DNA of 12,027 nt, from assembly GCA_026770615.1 (NCBI GenBank), contig MU631577.1, positions 190,893 to 202,919 of the forward strand, given 5' to 3'. How positions within the stretch are numbered: position 1 is the stretch's first letter; each line of letters starts with the position of its first letter. The stretch comes from Pavlovales sp. CCMP2436 (lineage: Eukaryota; Haptophyta; Pavlovophyceae; Pavlovales). The notes under the pieces were generated by a model. It was not told the origin of the DNA, searched no databases, and was given only the letters and a program-made list of their open reading frames with translations. Positions 1-7,238 of this stretch are shown here, piece after piece. A program made the translations under genes and the position numbers.

Positions 1-583
1 ACGCCCACGCGGTGTTGGCGAGCTCTTGTTCGCTAAAGCTGCCGATGCGCTGCTCGCTCTCGCGCGCGATCGCGTCGAAGAGCTGAGGCGCAGGCGTGCC
101 GAGCGTCGCAAACGCCCAAGCGGTGTTGGCGAGGCCCTGCTCGTTGAAGCTGCCGATGCACTGCTCGCTCTCGCGCGCAATCGCCTCGAAGAGCCGAGGC
201 GCAGGCGTGCCGAGCGATGCAAAAGCCCACGCGGTGTTGGCAAGGCCCTGCGGCTTGAAGCTGTCGATGCATTGTTGGCTCTCACGCGCGATCGCGTCGA
301 AGAGCTGCGGTGCAGGCACGCCGAGCGTCGCAAACGCCCACGCGGTGTTGGCAAGGCCCTGTGTGTTGAAGCTGCCGATGCGCTGCTGGCTCTCGCGTGC
401 GATCGCATCGAAGAGCTTGGGTGCAGGGATGCCAAGTGTTGCAAATGCCCACACAGTGTTGGCAAGGTCCTGTGAGTTGAAGCTGCCGATGCGCTGCTCG
501 CTCTCGCGCGCGATCGCGTCGAAGAGCAGGGGCGCAGGCACGCTGAGCGTTGCAAACGCCCACGCGGTATTGGCAAGACCCTG
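1..583 (-). repeat. 111-nt tandem coding repeats of HPR copy 1
   Basis: Each unit encodes 37 residues of the pattern Q-x-L-A-N-T-A-W-A-F-A-T-L-G-x-x-A-P-x-L-F-D/E-A-I-A-R-E-S-x-Q-x-I-x-S-F-x-x. Five full units and nine residues of a sixth are present. Units differ mainly at the GVPAP segment, at the residue after EQ (R or C), and at the last two residues. Those positions are the natural candidates for setting RNA specificity, but that is inference. Confidence 0.85.
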
Positions 584-1183
584 CGGCTCGAACTCGCCGA
601 TGCGCGGTATCGCCTCCGCGCCGAGCAAGCCCATAGTCGCGCTTGCTGGCGCGAAGCCAAGCTTAGCGATGCCGTAGCACGCATTGGCGATCCCGCGCGC
701 ACCGAGGTGAGGAATGACCCTCTCGGTGTGCTGCAGCAGTTGTAGCAGCGCACGCTCCTCCTGTCGGAGGAAGCCAGCGCGCTCGCTTCCCGTCGCTTGC
801 ACCTTGCCCAGCCGACTCCACGCGGTGGCGACGTTGATCTCATTGAATGAGCTCCCGTGGCGCTTGTACACTTTGAGGATTGCCGACAAGGAGTCAGCGT
901 TTGAGAGGTAGGCAGTGAGCTCTTTCGGCGAGAGGTCTGCTTTTGGCACCGGCGCAAACATCTTCCGGCGTGGGGCTCCCTGTGCGGGCCTCTCCCAACG
1001 CGGTTCTCCCTGCGCGGGCATCTCCCGGCGCGGGGCTCTCGGCGCGTGCTTGCGCGGGATTGTGCCAAGTGCCCGCGCAGAGGCCGGGACGTGTGGCAGG
1101 CACGAGGTGGCGACATGCAGCCGAGCGCACAGGCTCGCCAGGCCACAGGCGCGCGCGCGGCCGCCGAGCGCGAGGAGCCGCAT
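1..1183 (-). CDS. HPR-type (37-aa repeat) organellar RNA-binding protein, copy 1, 3' end cut by window edge
   Basis: An open frame with no stop runs on the minus strand from an in-frame TGA near 1485 to the left edge. I chose the ATG at 1183-1181 because it starts a leader of signal/transit type (MRLLALGG..., rich in Arg, Ala and Leu, few acidic residues). In-frame ATGs at 1021 and 961 are alternatives. From about 930 the protein matches the neighbour at 1919-4078 almost residue by residue (KELTAYLSNADSLSAIL, then YKRHGSSFNEIN, then GSERAGFLRQEER). From 583 downward there are five complete 37-residue repeats with core LANTAWAFATLG and the start of a sixth. In other proteins such repeats form helical arrays that bind organellar RNA and usually end in a RAP domain. 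Here the C-terminus lies outside the window, so a RAP domain is only presumed. The leader shares no clear similarity with copy 2, so the two may be targeted differently. Confidence 0.8.
   Translation of the reverse strand, partial: MRLLALGGRARACGLASLCARLHVATSCLPHVPASARALGTIPRKHAPRAPRREMPAQGEPRWERPAQGAPRRKMFAPVPKADLSPKELTAYLSNADSLSAILKVYKRHGSSFNEINVATAWSRLGKVQATGSERAGFLRQEERALLQLLQHTERVIPHLGARGIANACYGIAKLGFAPASATMGLLGAEAIPRIGEFEPQGLANTAWAFATLSVPAPLLFDAIARESEQRIGSFNSQDLANTVWAFATLGIPAPKLFDAIARESQQRIGSFNTQGLANTAWAFATLGVPAPQLFDAIARESQQCIDSFKPQGLANTAWAFASLGTPAPRLFEAIARESEQCIGSFNEQGLANTAWAFATLGTPAPQLFDAIARESEQRIGSFSEQELANTAWA
966..1045. repeat. GC-rich minisatellite inside the leader of HPR copy 1
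   Basis: Short imperfect units of the type CTCCCxxCGCGGGxx follow one another (CTCCCTGTGCGGG, CTCCCAACGCGGT, CTCCCTGCGCGGG, CTCCCGGCGCGGG). If the upstream ATG at 1183 or 1021 is used, they encode a Pro/Arg/Gln-rich linker with PAQG and APRR motifs repeated. Such expansion in a presequence is tolerated because only its overall composition matters. Confidence 0.6.
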
Positions 1184-1918
1184 GCCAGCGAGCGTGTCCG
1201 ACGCCGAACACGCCGAGCGATGAGTGGCGACGATGCTGTTTTTAAATTCGACCACCGTCCCGGGCGGCAAGCGCGTGTCGATGGCCCAGGTCTCGGGGGA
1301 GCGTGCTTTAATTCGACCGCGGCGCCCGCTGGCTCCCCGCGGCGGCCTGCACAAGACAACTGCGAGGCTGCTTGCCCACCGCGAACACGCTCTGCCGTCG
1401 ACGGCGGACTCGCTTGTGTGTTTTTCAGCAGCCGGGCCATTGTATCCGGTGTGCTCGGAAAGTTCCCCGGATCCGAGTGTTTTTCAACGCTCTGGTTCTG
1501 GTTTCAGAACCATTCGGGGGCGGACGTATAGCTATAAATTTACACATTGTGAGTCCAGTATAAATAACTGGCCGGCGCGAGGCAAGGCGATTCTACTCGC
1601 CCACAGCTAGGACTCCGAACGACCAGATGGGGAATAATCTGGACCGCAGCCGGCGCCAGAATATATCATTTTTTAGCCAATCGCGCGTCAGCGGTAGGGA
1701 CTGAATCTGCAACTAAGTTGTTACCAGCTCCTTCGTCCTCTGCCTCTGGAACCCAACCCGGTTCGTGGGTTGCCCCGGAGAATTTTCAACGGATTTTGTT
1801 CACAATATTCCCCCGGACTGGCCAGTAGTTCGGAGTTCGACCTATAAAAATAGCCAGCCCTGTCAGAGGCAGCAGCATCGTACAATGCACGCGGGCGGAG
1901 CGTGACGCGCGGCACTTG
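1184..1918. other. Intergenic region between the two HPR genes
   Basis: No convincing gene. ORFs here lack domain-like sequence. It should hold the 3' UTR of the HPR-RAP gene (from 1918 downward) and the promoter of HPR copy 1. TATA-like strings occur at 1559-1566 (TATAAATA, inside a CCAGT...ACTGG inverted repeat) and at about 1842-1850 (CCTATAAAAA), but their strand of use is unclear. The stretch 1434-1585 resembles the sequence downstream of the gene at 7239-7817 (see findings). Confidence 0.5.
1493..1512. repeat. Perfect 8-bp hairpin
   Basis: TGGTTCTG and CAGAACCA pair around a GTTT loop. The stem-loop size is reminiscent of 3' UTR structural elements, but the sequence does not fit the histone stem-loop. 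No function is claimed. Confidence 0.45.
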
Positions 1919-4078
1919 TCAACTGCTCTCAGGCTCTGAGCCCGTGCGCGCGAGGAGCTTCGCGAGGTACACCTTGCGAGCCTGTCCCTTAAGCGTGGTC
2001 CACTCCCAGTACGGCACCCTGAGCACGGCCCAGCCTGCGAGCGCGAGGTGGCGCCGGATCATCTCCGACGCAGGTAGCAGGTACCTCTCGTCGTCGTAGT
2101 GAGACGGGCCGTCAACCTCAATCACGATCCCCGCGTATTTCGCCGTCGCTGCACGCACGGCCTCCCTCGCTTGGGTAGGCACCTCGTCGTCCAGCAGCTC
2201 GGCGGGCGCATCATCGCCCTCGCCGCTGGCCGCACCAGCGGACTGACGCAACGTGGCTCCATCGGCCCCAAGCAGCAGATTCGTAGCGTCCACGCTGAGG
2301 GTACGCCCTGCGCCGCTTGTCCCAGCCGCGGGCAAGATGGCGATGTCGACGTGGTAGCCGAGGCGAGGCACACACAGCTCGTTCGCGTGCGCGATGCCCA
2401 TTCGCGTTAGCTCGTGTGAAATGTCCTCGTGGAGCTTCGACGAATATGGCGGCTTGTAATCCACCATCGCCTGCCTGCACGCGTCCCGCAGCCCGATGGG
2501 CGCGAGCAGCTCGGCAGGCAGACATGCCTCGAGCTCGACGCTGAGGAAGAACTAGTGCAGCTGGCGCCGTTGCTCGCCGCTGAAGACAACCAGGCCCATC
2601 TCGGCTGCACGTGCGCTGACAGCTTTCACGAGCGCACCCCGATCTGCCGTGCCAACTATAGCGAAGGCCCACGCGGTGTTGACAAGGCCCTGCGGGTTGA
2701 AGCTGTCGATGCGCTGCTCGCTCACGCGCGCAATTGCCTCGAAGAGCTGCGGTGCAGGCACGCCGAGCGTCACAAACGCCCACGCGGTGTTGGCAACTTT
2801 CTGCGGCTTGAAGCTGCCGATGCGCTGCTCGCTCTCACGCGCGATCGCCTCGAAGAGCAGAGGCGCAGGGATGCTGAGCGTCGCAAACGCCCACGCGGTA
2901 TTAGAAAGGTCCTGCGCGTTAAAGCTGCTAATGCGCTGCTGGCTCTCGCGCGCGATCGCGACGAAGAGCTGAGGCGCAGGGATGCCGAGCTTTGCAAATG
3001 CCCATGCAGTGTTGGCGAGCAGTTGCGGCCTAATGAAGCTGCCGATGCGCTGTTCGCTCTCGCGCGCGATCGCATCAAAGAGCTGAGGCGCGCGTACACC
3101 AAGCGCAGCTAAGGCCCACGCAGTATTCGCAAGGTCCTGCGCGTTGAAGCTGCCGATGCGCAGCTCGCTCTCCCTCACGATCGCCTCAAAGAGCTGCGGC
3201 GCATAGATGCGGAGCGTTGCGTACGCCCACGCGGTGTTGGCAAGCTCCTGAGGATTGAAGCTATCGAGGCGCTGCTGGCTCTCGCGCGCGATCGCGTCGA
3301 AGAGCTGAGGCGCAGTCATGCCGAGCGTCGCGTACGCCCACGCGGTGTTGGCAAGCTCCTGCGGTGTGAAGCTGTCGATGCGCTGCTCGCTCTCGCGCGC
3401 AATCGCCTCGAAGAGCTGAGGTGCGCGCACGCCAAGTTTTGCAAACGCCCACGCTGTGTTAGCAAGGCTCTGTTCGCTGAACTCGCAGACGCGCGGTGTC
3501 GCTTCCGCACCGAGCATGCGCATAGTTGCACTTGCTGGCTCGAAGCGGAGCCGGGCCATTCCGTAGCACGCGCCGGCGATATTGCGCGCATCGAGGCAAG
3601 AGATGACCCTCTCGGTATCCTGCAGCAGCTGAAGCAGCACTCGCTCCTCCTGTTGGAGGAAGCCAGCGCGCTCGCTGCCTGTCGCCTGCGCCTTACCGAG
3701 CCTGTTCCACGCGGTGGCAAAGTTAATCTCGTTGAACGAGCTCCCGTGGCGCTTGTACACATCGAGGATGGCCGTCAAAGAGTAGGCGTTCGTGAGATAG
3801 GAAGTGAGCTCTCTCGGCGAGACTGCCCTCCGCACGGGCGTGTCAACGGGCAGGGCGCACATGGTCGCCTGCGCACTGCGGCTAGCACCAAACCCGTCGT
3901 GGTGCATCATCCGTGACGAGCGTGGCAACTCCGGATGCGAAGGCCGCAGTGCGTATACGAAGGCCGAGTGGTGTGTTGGTCTCGGGCCGACGGGCAGTCG
4001 AGTGCGTGCCAGATCTAGCTGTTGCTCGTGCGCGTGGCCCAGCCCGATGGCCACGCCAAGGAGAAGGACTGACCACAT
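1919..4078 (-). CDS. HPR-RAP organellar RNA-binding protein, copy 2, interrupted by one in-frame TAG
   Basis: The ATG at 4078-4076 starts MWSVLLLGVAIGLGHAH, a good signal peptide (residues 1-16), followed by a basic, Ser/Arg-rich stretch containing SAF at 38-40. This resembles the signal-plus-transit leaders used for complex plastids, so plastid import is the likely fate (inference). Residues 88-200 are an all-helical region shared with copy 1. Residues 203-462 are seven 37-residue repeats (the fourth has one extra residue), with a degenerate eighth up to 508. The frame then meets TAG at 2552-2554 and continues without shift: FFLSVELEACLPAELLAP, an alpha/beta linker, then a RAP domain ending with TGA at 1921-1919. 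Without the TAG the protein would have 719 residues, a normal domain order for HPR-RAP proteins. RAP proteins act in organelle RNA processing, stability or translation. Alternatives are a nonsense allele, a short intron removing the stop, readthrough, or a base-calling error. Confidence 0.82.
1955..2131 (-). other. RAP domain
   Basis: The segment contains IVIEVDGPSHY, then LLPASEMIRRHLALAGWAVLRVPYWEW and a final helix with ARKVYLAKLL. The IEVDGPSHY strand, the R-R-x-L-x-x-x-G-W segment and the P-Y-x-E-W motif are hallmarks of the RAP domain, which has a nuclease-like fold and occurs in FASTK, OPR and HPR proteins acting on organellar RNA. The first strand (LGYHVDIAIL, around 2360) is separated by an acidic, Ala-rich insert of about 65 residues. 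Confidence 0.9.
2552..2554 (-). other. In-frame TAG between repeat array and RAP region
   Basis: Reading frame before and after is the same: ...GEQRRQLH, TAG, FFLSVELE.... The preceding and following residues read as one continuous helical segment. A CAG (Gln) to TAG change is the simplest explanation (inference). Confidence 0.85.
2693..3472 (-). repeat. 111-nt tandem coding repeats of HPR copy 2
   Basis: Seven units of 37 residues (one of 38, with an inserted residue in SFIRP) encode the same consensus as copy 1. Variation is concentrated around residues 14-17 of the unit (GVRAP, GMTAP, RIYAP, GIPAP, SIPAP). The high nucleotide similarity between units and between the two genes favours unequal exchange or gene conversion. 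Confidence 0.85.
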
Positions 4079-4717
4079 CTCAGGCGACGGGACTGATGAG
4101 CGCCATCCTGAAGCTGCATCAGATTCAGTTAGTTATTAATCACTTTAACCGCCAGGGCGCTGTTTCTGCGTCCAGGTGGCCCCGAGTGTCAGCGTCTGAG
4201 CGTCACTCAGTAGAGTTTCACTTTCAGCAGCGTCACCTTGCCCGTAGCGGTAGAGTTAAAGACGCTTTAAGTTTATAATATTGTGACTTGCACAATGACA
4301 ATAATTTTAGAATAATGACTCAGTGTCAATGATAAGCGTCCAAGATACGGGCAAGGAGCACCCCTTTGTGAATCGATTCAGAATCTGAGCTGGATTTCTA
4401 AACCAACACCTTCGCCATCTTGATCTAGGCATACCCGCATCTGACCGAGCATGACGGCCACGAGTTTTTTTTTAAAAGATTTTCTTTCGGTGTGCAGTTT
4501 TTTAGTTCTTAATAATATTATTATCTCTAGCGGGCCTCGCGCCATTCGGTTTCCGGCTGCCCGTATCGGCGCTGTGACTCGTATCGTCGTGGCCGGCCTG
4601 AGCACCGCGCAGCTGTCGCGACAGAAGAGTATGGGGTACCAAGTAGACATGACTCTACTCAAACGTACTGCGACATCAGCGTGTTCACCTTCGCGCAACA
4701 TCCACAGAGCCGCACAC
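4079..4717. other. Non-coding upstream region of HPR-RAP copy 2
   Basis: No gene is supported. 4130-4340 is relatively AT-rich and presumably contains the promoter of the minus-strand HPR-RAP gene. It includes an inverted repeat ATTGTG-acttg-CACAAT at about 4281-4297. 4465-4535 has T-rich and AATAATATTATTAT tracts. Open frames at 4378-4797 on either strand depend on the poly-G tract and show no domain. Confidence 0.5.
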
Positions 4718-4757
4718 GGGGGGGGGGGGGGGGGGGGGGGGGGGGAGGGGGGGGGGG
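4718..4757 (+). repeat. Poly-G tract (G28-A-G11)
   Basis: Twenty-eight G, one A and eleven G follow one another. It can form G-quadruplexes on the plus strand. Length is likely to be unstable in replication and unreliable in sequencing. Confidence 0.95.
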
Positions 4758-4924
4758 ACATAGAACGTGGTGGGTTGTAAGTTTTCGAGGCGCGCAACGC
4801 AGGAGAGCAAGGGAGCGACTGCTGACTGCCTGCGCCACTGCCTCTCTCTCATCATTTAAAATTTCTCAACATTATCAATTAATACATGGGGACCCTGGCT
4901 TCCATTTGTATATTAATGTTGGAA

Positions 4925-4989
4925 GATTCTGGCTGGCGGTCTGCCATATATCAGCTTGACTTGAAGATGAAACATCGCCAGCGAGAACC
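4925..4989. repeat. Short inverted-repeat element with GCTGGCG ends
   Basis: GATTCTGGCTGGCG at 4925-4938 faces CGCCAGCGAGAACC at 4976-4989 (12 of 14 positions pair). The interior is AT-richer. The size and symmetry fit a miniature inverted-repeat element, and the ends are relatives of those at 5017, 5281, 5353, 5405 and 9607. Confidence 0.5.
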
Positions 4990-5016
4990 TCCCTTCATTA
5001 ATATATTACTTATAGA

Positions 5017-5039
5017 GATTCAAGCTGGCGTCTGACTGT
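5017..5039 (+). repeat. 23-bp dispersed repeat, plus-strand copy
   Basis: GATTCAAGCTGGCGTCTGAC followed by TGT is identical, in inverted orientation, to 9585-9607. Eighteen of these bases recur at 5282-5299. It is flanked by AT-rich DNA. Confidence 0.75.
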
Positions 5040-5061
5040 CCTGTATATATATTGTAAATTC

Positions 5062-5084
5062 GAGATTGAGATTGAGATTGAGAT
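5062..5084 (+). repeat. (GAGATT)n microsatellite
   Basis: Three full copies and one partial copy of GAGATT stand in tandem in otherwise AT-rich DNA. Confidence 0.8.
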
Positions 5085-5593
5085 CACTGACGCGATGATA
5101 ATCAAAAATTATAAAAATAAGAATACAAATCGTATCAGTACCCGTGTGCTGCAAGTCGGGGGGCGTTAAATAAATTTTATAAAAAAACCGTGCGCGTAAG
5201 CTCGGTAGGAAACATTTGCCGAGGCCTGACTCCTCACACACACACTCACTGACACACACGTATATATATTACTAATATGAGTTCAAGCTGGCGTCTGACA
5301 ATAAGCGGAGCCTGCGTCGGAGCGCTAAGATCATCTTGATGATTTGTCACACCGCCAGCTAGAAACCCCGGGGGTTTTACAAATATACACACTGGGGTGG
5401 TAAACGCCAGCTAGCCAAATGTGCCCCGGGTGCTTGGCGACTGCCCCAACAATTCAGCATGTGGGGACGCCGAGAAGGCCTCCAAATGTAGTGCGTACCA
5501 AATGTGACCAACGTTTTGGCCCCTGGAGTATATATATAAACACGTGCGCACCTGCAGTTGCAACTCTCGTACATGCATAGAAACAACAGTTAG
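5085..5593. other. Repeat-rich intergenic DNA without a supported gene
   Basis: Holds AT-rich sequence, a CA microsatellite near 5234-5258, the element described at 5281-5366 and short TATATATA strings near 5261 and 5530. CCTGCAGTTGCAA occurs at about 5551 and again at the very end of the Borealin-like coding sequence (about 5599), so this copy may derive from the last exon. The 3' UTR of the Borealin-like gene should lie here. Confidence 0.5.
5281..5366. repeat. Second inverted-repeat element with GCTGGCG ends
   Basis: GTTCAAGCTGGCG at 5281-5293 faces CGCCAGCTAGAAAC at 5353-5366 with one unpaired base. The inner flanks TCTGACAA and TTGTCACA also pair partly. The 86-bp size fits a miniature element. 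A further CGCCAGCTAG copy lies at 5405-5414. Confidence 0.5.
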
Positions 5594-7028
5594 TTATACC
5601 TGCAGTTGCAATTCGCGCAGCTTGTCGAGCGCCTCCTCCCTCGCCTCCTCAGACAACGTGGCCAGCGCGCTCGCGTCCAGCGTGACGCCCCCCTCCAGCT
5701 CCAGCTCTATCGTGGCGGCCGACCGCGCGCGCTTCACGGTCGCCTTGGCCACGGTCGTCGCGCCGATGGGTGAGCCGTTCACGGAGTAGGCAATCTCGCC
5801 GAGCGCGGGCGCGCGCGGCGTCTTCATCGACGAGGCGGGCATCAGCCCGTTGTGCACGGATGGCCCTCCGAAGGCGGATGGGGTCGCAAAGTTGGGCAGG
5901 TGCGACGCAGCGCTTGGCGAGCCCTTAACGGCTGACCTGAGCGAACGCATGGTGCGCGCACCCGTCACGGCGGGCGTTGAGGCACCCTGCGCGGAGCAGG
6001 GAGGGGCGCGTGGCGATTGAGGGGGAGGGGATGGGGGCACGGAGATTAGGCTTGGCCATGCGAGGAGGACTCGCGCCCGGCGGGTACATTTTATTCAAAT
6101 GTTCAATATGAATAAATCATTGAATAATATTATTCAAAAAAAATCAATTACAGTTTCAATGTCAGGGCGCAGGCTAAGCCCCAGCGCGTACCCCCGAGGG
6201 CTGCGGTGGCTTCTGTGCGCTGCGCAGACTGCGAGCCTTCTTGGCGCTCGCTTTGCGCGTGGCGTCGTTCCACGTGTTGAATTTGCCCGAGTCGTCATTG
6301 GCCGCCTTCGCAGCCGTCGCCCTGCGCGCGCGAGGGCGCACATGGTCACGCGTATCAGCGGCGCGCCCAGGCAGGTAGGCCCGCGCCTGACGCGTGTGCG
6401 CAGCAGGGCGGACCTGGACATGGTGTTGTAGCGCTGTGCGCTGAGTGCCTGCGCGGCGTCCTCCTCCAGCGCCAGGTCGTCGACCACACGGCGCAGCTGC
6501 TCGTCCACGACCTGCTGGAGGTCGCCCGCGTACTTTGTGCAGAATTCCTGCGTCGGAAAGATGGTGGGGTTGCGCACAGGTCAGGCGGGCTAGCTTGGAG
6601 ACGGGTAGAACCCGGCGAAGAAGCCCGCATGGCAGGCCAAGCACACCTCCATCGTGAGCGTGCGAATCTTCTTGGGCAACTTAAGCATCTGCACCATGAA
6701 GGTGTTCTCAATCGTGACCGCCAGGCTCTCAGCCACCGAGCGCAGGTGCTCAACCTTGGCTTGCACTGCACGCAAGGAGGAGTGCGATGCGTGCGCGTGT
6801 GTGTGTGTATATGGGGAGGGGGGGGGTCGTGAGCTGGCGTTCCCGGGGCCGCTACGCGCCTGCAATCGGCCGCGACGCACCCTCGAGATCAAACTCGGCA
6901 AGCATCATCGCGTCCGCATCGTTCGACTGCACGACCGCCTCGGCCTCCTCCGCGCCCTCCCCGCTGCCGCCTGCGAGGGAGAATCTCTGCGTGCCTCCCA
7001 ATGCGCCCGGGCTCTGGTCGTTCGACAT
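5594..7028 (-). CDS. Borealin-like subunit of the chromosomal passenger complex (five exons)
   Basis: Exons on the minus strand: 7028-6881, 6765-6647, 6547-6414, 6321-6192, 5986-5594. Introns are 115, 99, 92 and 205 bases; all are GT-AG, and phases match at each junction, giving 307 residues (human Borealin has 280). Residues about 50-120 are helical and contain ENTFMVQMLKLPKKIR, which resembles the Borealin N-terminal helix (L-R-L-P-K-x-x-R) that bundles with Survivin and INCENP. Residues 134-235 are basic and Ser/Pro-rich, with TP sites that Cdk or Aurora kinases could use. Residues 232-307 match the Borealin C-terminal domain: KTPRAP, GE, then SVNGSPI followed by beta strands and a final helix. 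The role would be targeting Aurora kinase to centromeres and the spindle midzone. The start ATG at 7028 follows a longer frame without another ATG. The weakest junction is donor GTCCGC of intron 3. The stop TAA follows CAG-GTA, so a further 3' intron is possible but unsupported. Confidence 0.75.
5987..6191 (-). other. Intron 4 of the Borealin-like gene with an AT-rich palindromic core
   Basis: Donor GTACGC after a GGG codon and acceptor CTCCGCGCAG, both phase 0. It is the longest of the four introns. Its GC-rich ends surround an AT-rich core of about 75 bases (6087-6160) with a perfect 18-bp palindrome at 6120-6137 and an adjacent TTTATTC...GAATAAA inverted repeat (6090-6096 and 6110-6116), suggesting a small insertion. 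Confidence 0.6.
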
Positions 7029-7238
7029 GGATCTAAGTGACTTTTTAAAAAGGTCGCGACCGACACCACCGTGCACAGCAGATCGCACGAAGGGAATGTC
7101 GGCGGCAATGGCGGCTCAGCCGCGCAACGGTGTACACCCCGCGGACAGCCTTCCCACAGCCTTCAATTTAAAAATCTTGAAGTGATACAGCCTCCAGACT
7201 TTTCTGCCGGCCGTTCGCAGGAGAAGCGCGCCTGCCGG
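7029..7238. promoter_or_regulatory. Divergent intergenic/promoter region
   Basis: This region separates the Borealin-like start (minus) and the cysteine-rich protein start (plus). TTTTTAAAAA near 7042 and CAATTTAAAAAT near 7163 are the only AT-rich boxes and could serve as core promoter elements in either direction. The plus-strand frame stays open upstream of 7239 but contains no ATG, which supports the ATG chosen there. Confidence 0.45.

Noticed and set aside
1..583. CRISPR-like or satellite array
   Set aside because: The regular 111-nt periodicity is fully explained by 37-residue coding repeats with conserved frame; there are no unique spacers.
26..677. Long plus-strand frames across the HPR repeats (also 2429-3112)
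   Set aside because: They are antisense shadows of the 111-nt repeats; any frame stays open because the repeat is periodic in multiples of three and GC-rich.
1224..1610. Plus-strand ORF between the two HPR genes
   Set aside because: No similarity to known domains, overlaps the leader region of copy 1, and covers the dispersed relic; not supported as a gene.
4378..4797. Minus-strand ORF with a poly-proline run and its plus-strand poly-glycine counterpart
   Set aside because: Length depends on the G28/G11 tract, there is no domain, and the surrounding sequence is AT-rich and non-coding in character.
5017..5039. tRNA B-box or tRNA-derived element
   Set aside because: GATTCAAGC only loosely resembles GGTTCRANTCC, and no A-box or cloverleaf could be folded around it.
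6174..6644. Overlapping minus-strand frames as separate genes
   Set aside because: Pieces of three frames here are exons of the Borealin-like gene; joining them at GT-AG sites explains the frame changes.
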